DNA of 64,000 nt from TK10-74A sp965263065. GTDB taxonomy: Bacteria; Chloroflexota; Dehalococcoidia; Bin125. The number at the start of each line of letters is the position of its first letter. Position 1 is the first letter of the stretch. The translations under genes were made by a program, and so were the position numbers. Under the pieces are notes generated by a model, which did not search any database, had not been told where the DNA came from, and was given only the letters and a program-made list of their open reading frames with translations. The stretch is taken from assembly GCA_965263065.1 (NCBI GenBank), contig CBDHGH010000003.1, forward strand, positions 2,108,001 to 2,172,000, given 5' to 3'. Shown here piece by piece: positions 63,502 to 64,000 of the stretch.

Positions 63502-64000
63502 ATGGCAGTAATGGCGAAGAGTGCCGTACAAGCCGCTGTTGAGGATCTCGCCGGACAGTTTGGTCAGAATGCGTACTTGATTTACGCAATGGGACTGGAG
63601 ATCGGGACCAACGACTACGACACCCTATTCCGCGATCACGTCATCGATAGCCCCGCTGACCGAAAGGTCGACTTCTTCTACCTCAACACTGAGACTCGGC
63701 GAGCGATTGTCGCGCAGTCCTACTTCGTAGGCGACTGGACCAAGGCAGCTGCGAAGTCGAACAAGGCGGCAGATCTCAACACTGCGCGAAGCTGGCTGCT
63801 AGATCGTGATCACCATGAGATCGCGGAGCCGGCTGTCCGGAAGGCGGCCGAAGAGCTAAGAGATGCGTTGAGCGAGGGCACTGTTGACAGCGTCGACTTC
63901 TTCTACGTGCATAATCTCCCCGAGTCGGGGAACGTGGGCGAAGAGATCAAGACACTCGAGGCGGCACTCCAGACGCGTCTTAACTCAGACACCGATTGGG
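63502..64000 (+). CDS. AIPR-like abortive infection protein (3' truncated)
   Basis: 166 residues before the edge. VDFFYLNTETRRAIVAQSYF and KAADLNTARSWLLDRD match the N-terminus of AIPR-family proteins, reported in phage abortive infection; a second VDFFYVHNLPESGNV echoes the first. AT-rich relative to nuo. Start may instead be the ATG at 63511. Confidence 0.65.
   Translation, partial: MAVMAKSAVQAAVEDLAGQFGQNAYLIYAMGLEIGTNDYDTLFRDHVIDSPADRKVDFFYLNTETRRAIVAQSYFVGDWTKAAAKSNKAADLNTARSWLLDRDHHEIAEPAVRKAAEELRDALSEGTVDSVDFFYVHNLPESGNVGEEIKTLEAALQTRLNSDTDW

Overview
The window is a high-GC bacterial chromosome segment with short intergenic spaces and many 1-4 nt ATGA/GTGA stop-start overlaps. Gene content fits a Chloroflexota-like (possibly Dehalococcoidia-type) bacterium: a two-subunit glycine decarboxylase (gcvPA/gcvPB), serA paired with a class V aminotransferase, a cdaA-ybbR-der-plsY-gpsA block, separate MaoC-type dehydratase subunits and a nuo operon without nuoEFG. 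This placement rests on gene content only; no rRNA or tRNA gene was recognised.

Layout. 1-2.6 kb: the end of an aspartic protease gene, a hicAB cassette between two 22-bp repeats, a DUF1801 gene and a secreted NTR/TIMP-like protein. 2.8-6.6 kb: one large, more AT-rich gene for a TPR protein with GreAB-C-like and PIN-like domains, a candidate single-protein conflict system. 6.7-11 kb: glycine cleavage operon gcvT-gcvH-gcvPA-gcvPB on the minus strand. 11.1-13.6 kb: two tandem Uma2 genes, a DUF4389 membrane protein and a small HTH-like protein. 13.8-19.7 kb: accessory island with an unrecognised coiled-coil protein, four adjacent toxin-antitoxin (TA) cassettes, a broken gene abutting a stray copy of a Nudix 5' end, and a DUF2806 protein. 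19.8-25.7 kb: CoA-type Nudix hydrolase, rarA, an orphan HigA-like antitoxin and mutS2. 25.7-30 kb: selA diverging from the aminotransferase and serA. 30-34.7 kb: two paralogous SDRs, DUF1015, a double-HIT protein and small proteins. 34.7-44 kb: comEC/comEA, argF, then cdaA-ybbR-der-plsY-gpsA. 44-53.4 kb: mixed accessory and housekeeping genes, including a PaREP1-like protein, two more hic cassettes, HEAT-repeat, Nudix and GNAT proteins, a Panacea antitoxin with a frameshifted partner, DUF433, a two-part dehydratase, a PHP protein and an XRE/ImmA pair. 53.7-63.3 kb: nuoA-C-D-H-J-K-(DUF2007-like)-L-M-N. At the right edge a truncated AIPR-like gene begins.

How the genes work together. The housekeeping blocks cover glycine/serine one-carbon metabolism, ornithine carbamoylation, phospholipid precursor synthesis, c-di-AMP signalling, DNA uptake and respiratory proton pumping. 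Between them lie small modules of TA, defence-like and unknown genes, several marked by direct repeats, partial duplications or frameshifts. The most notable observations are the TPR-GreAB-C-PIN protein; a 53-bp imperfect direct repeat bracketing the XRE/ImmA module between a PHP gene and nuoA; the absence of nuoB and nuoI from the nuo operon; a likely 1-nt deletion in a G run that breaks the Panacea partner; the four-cassette TA cluster; and two SDRs whose catalytic lysine position holds histidine.
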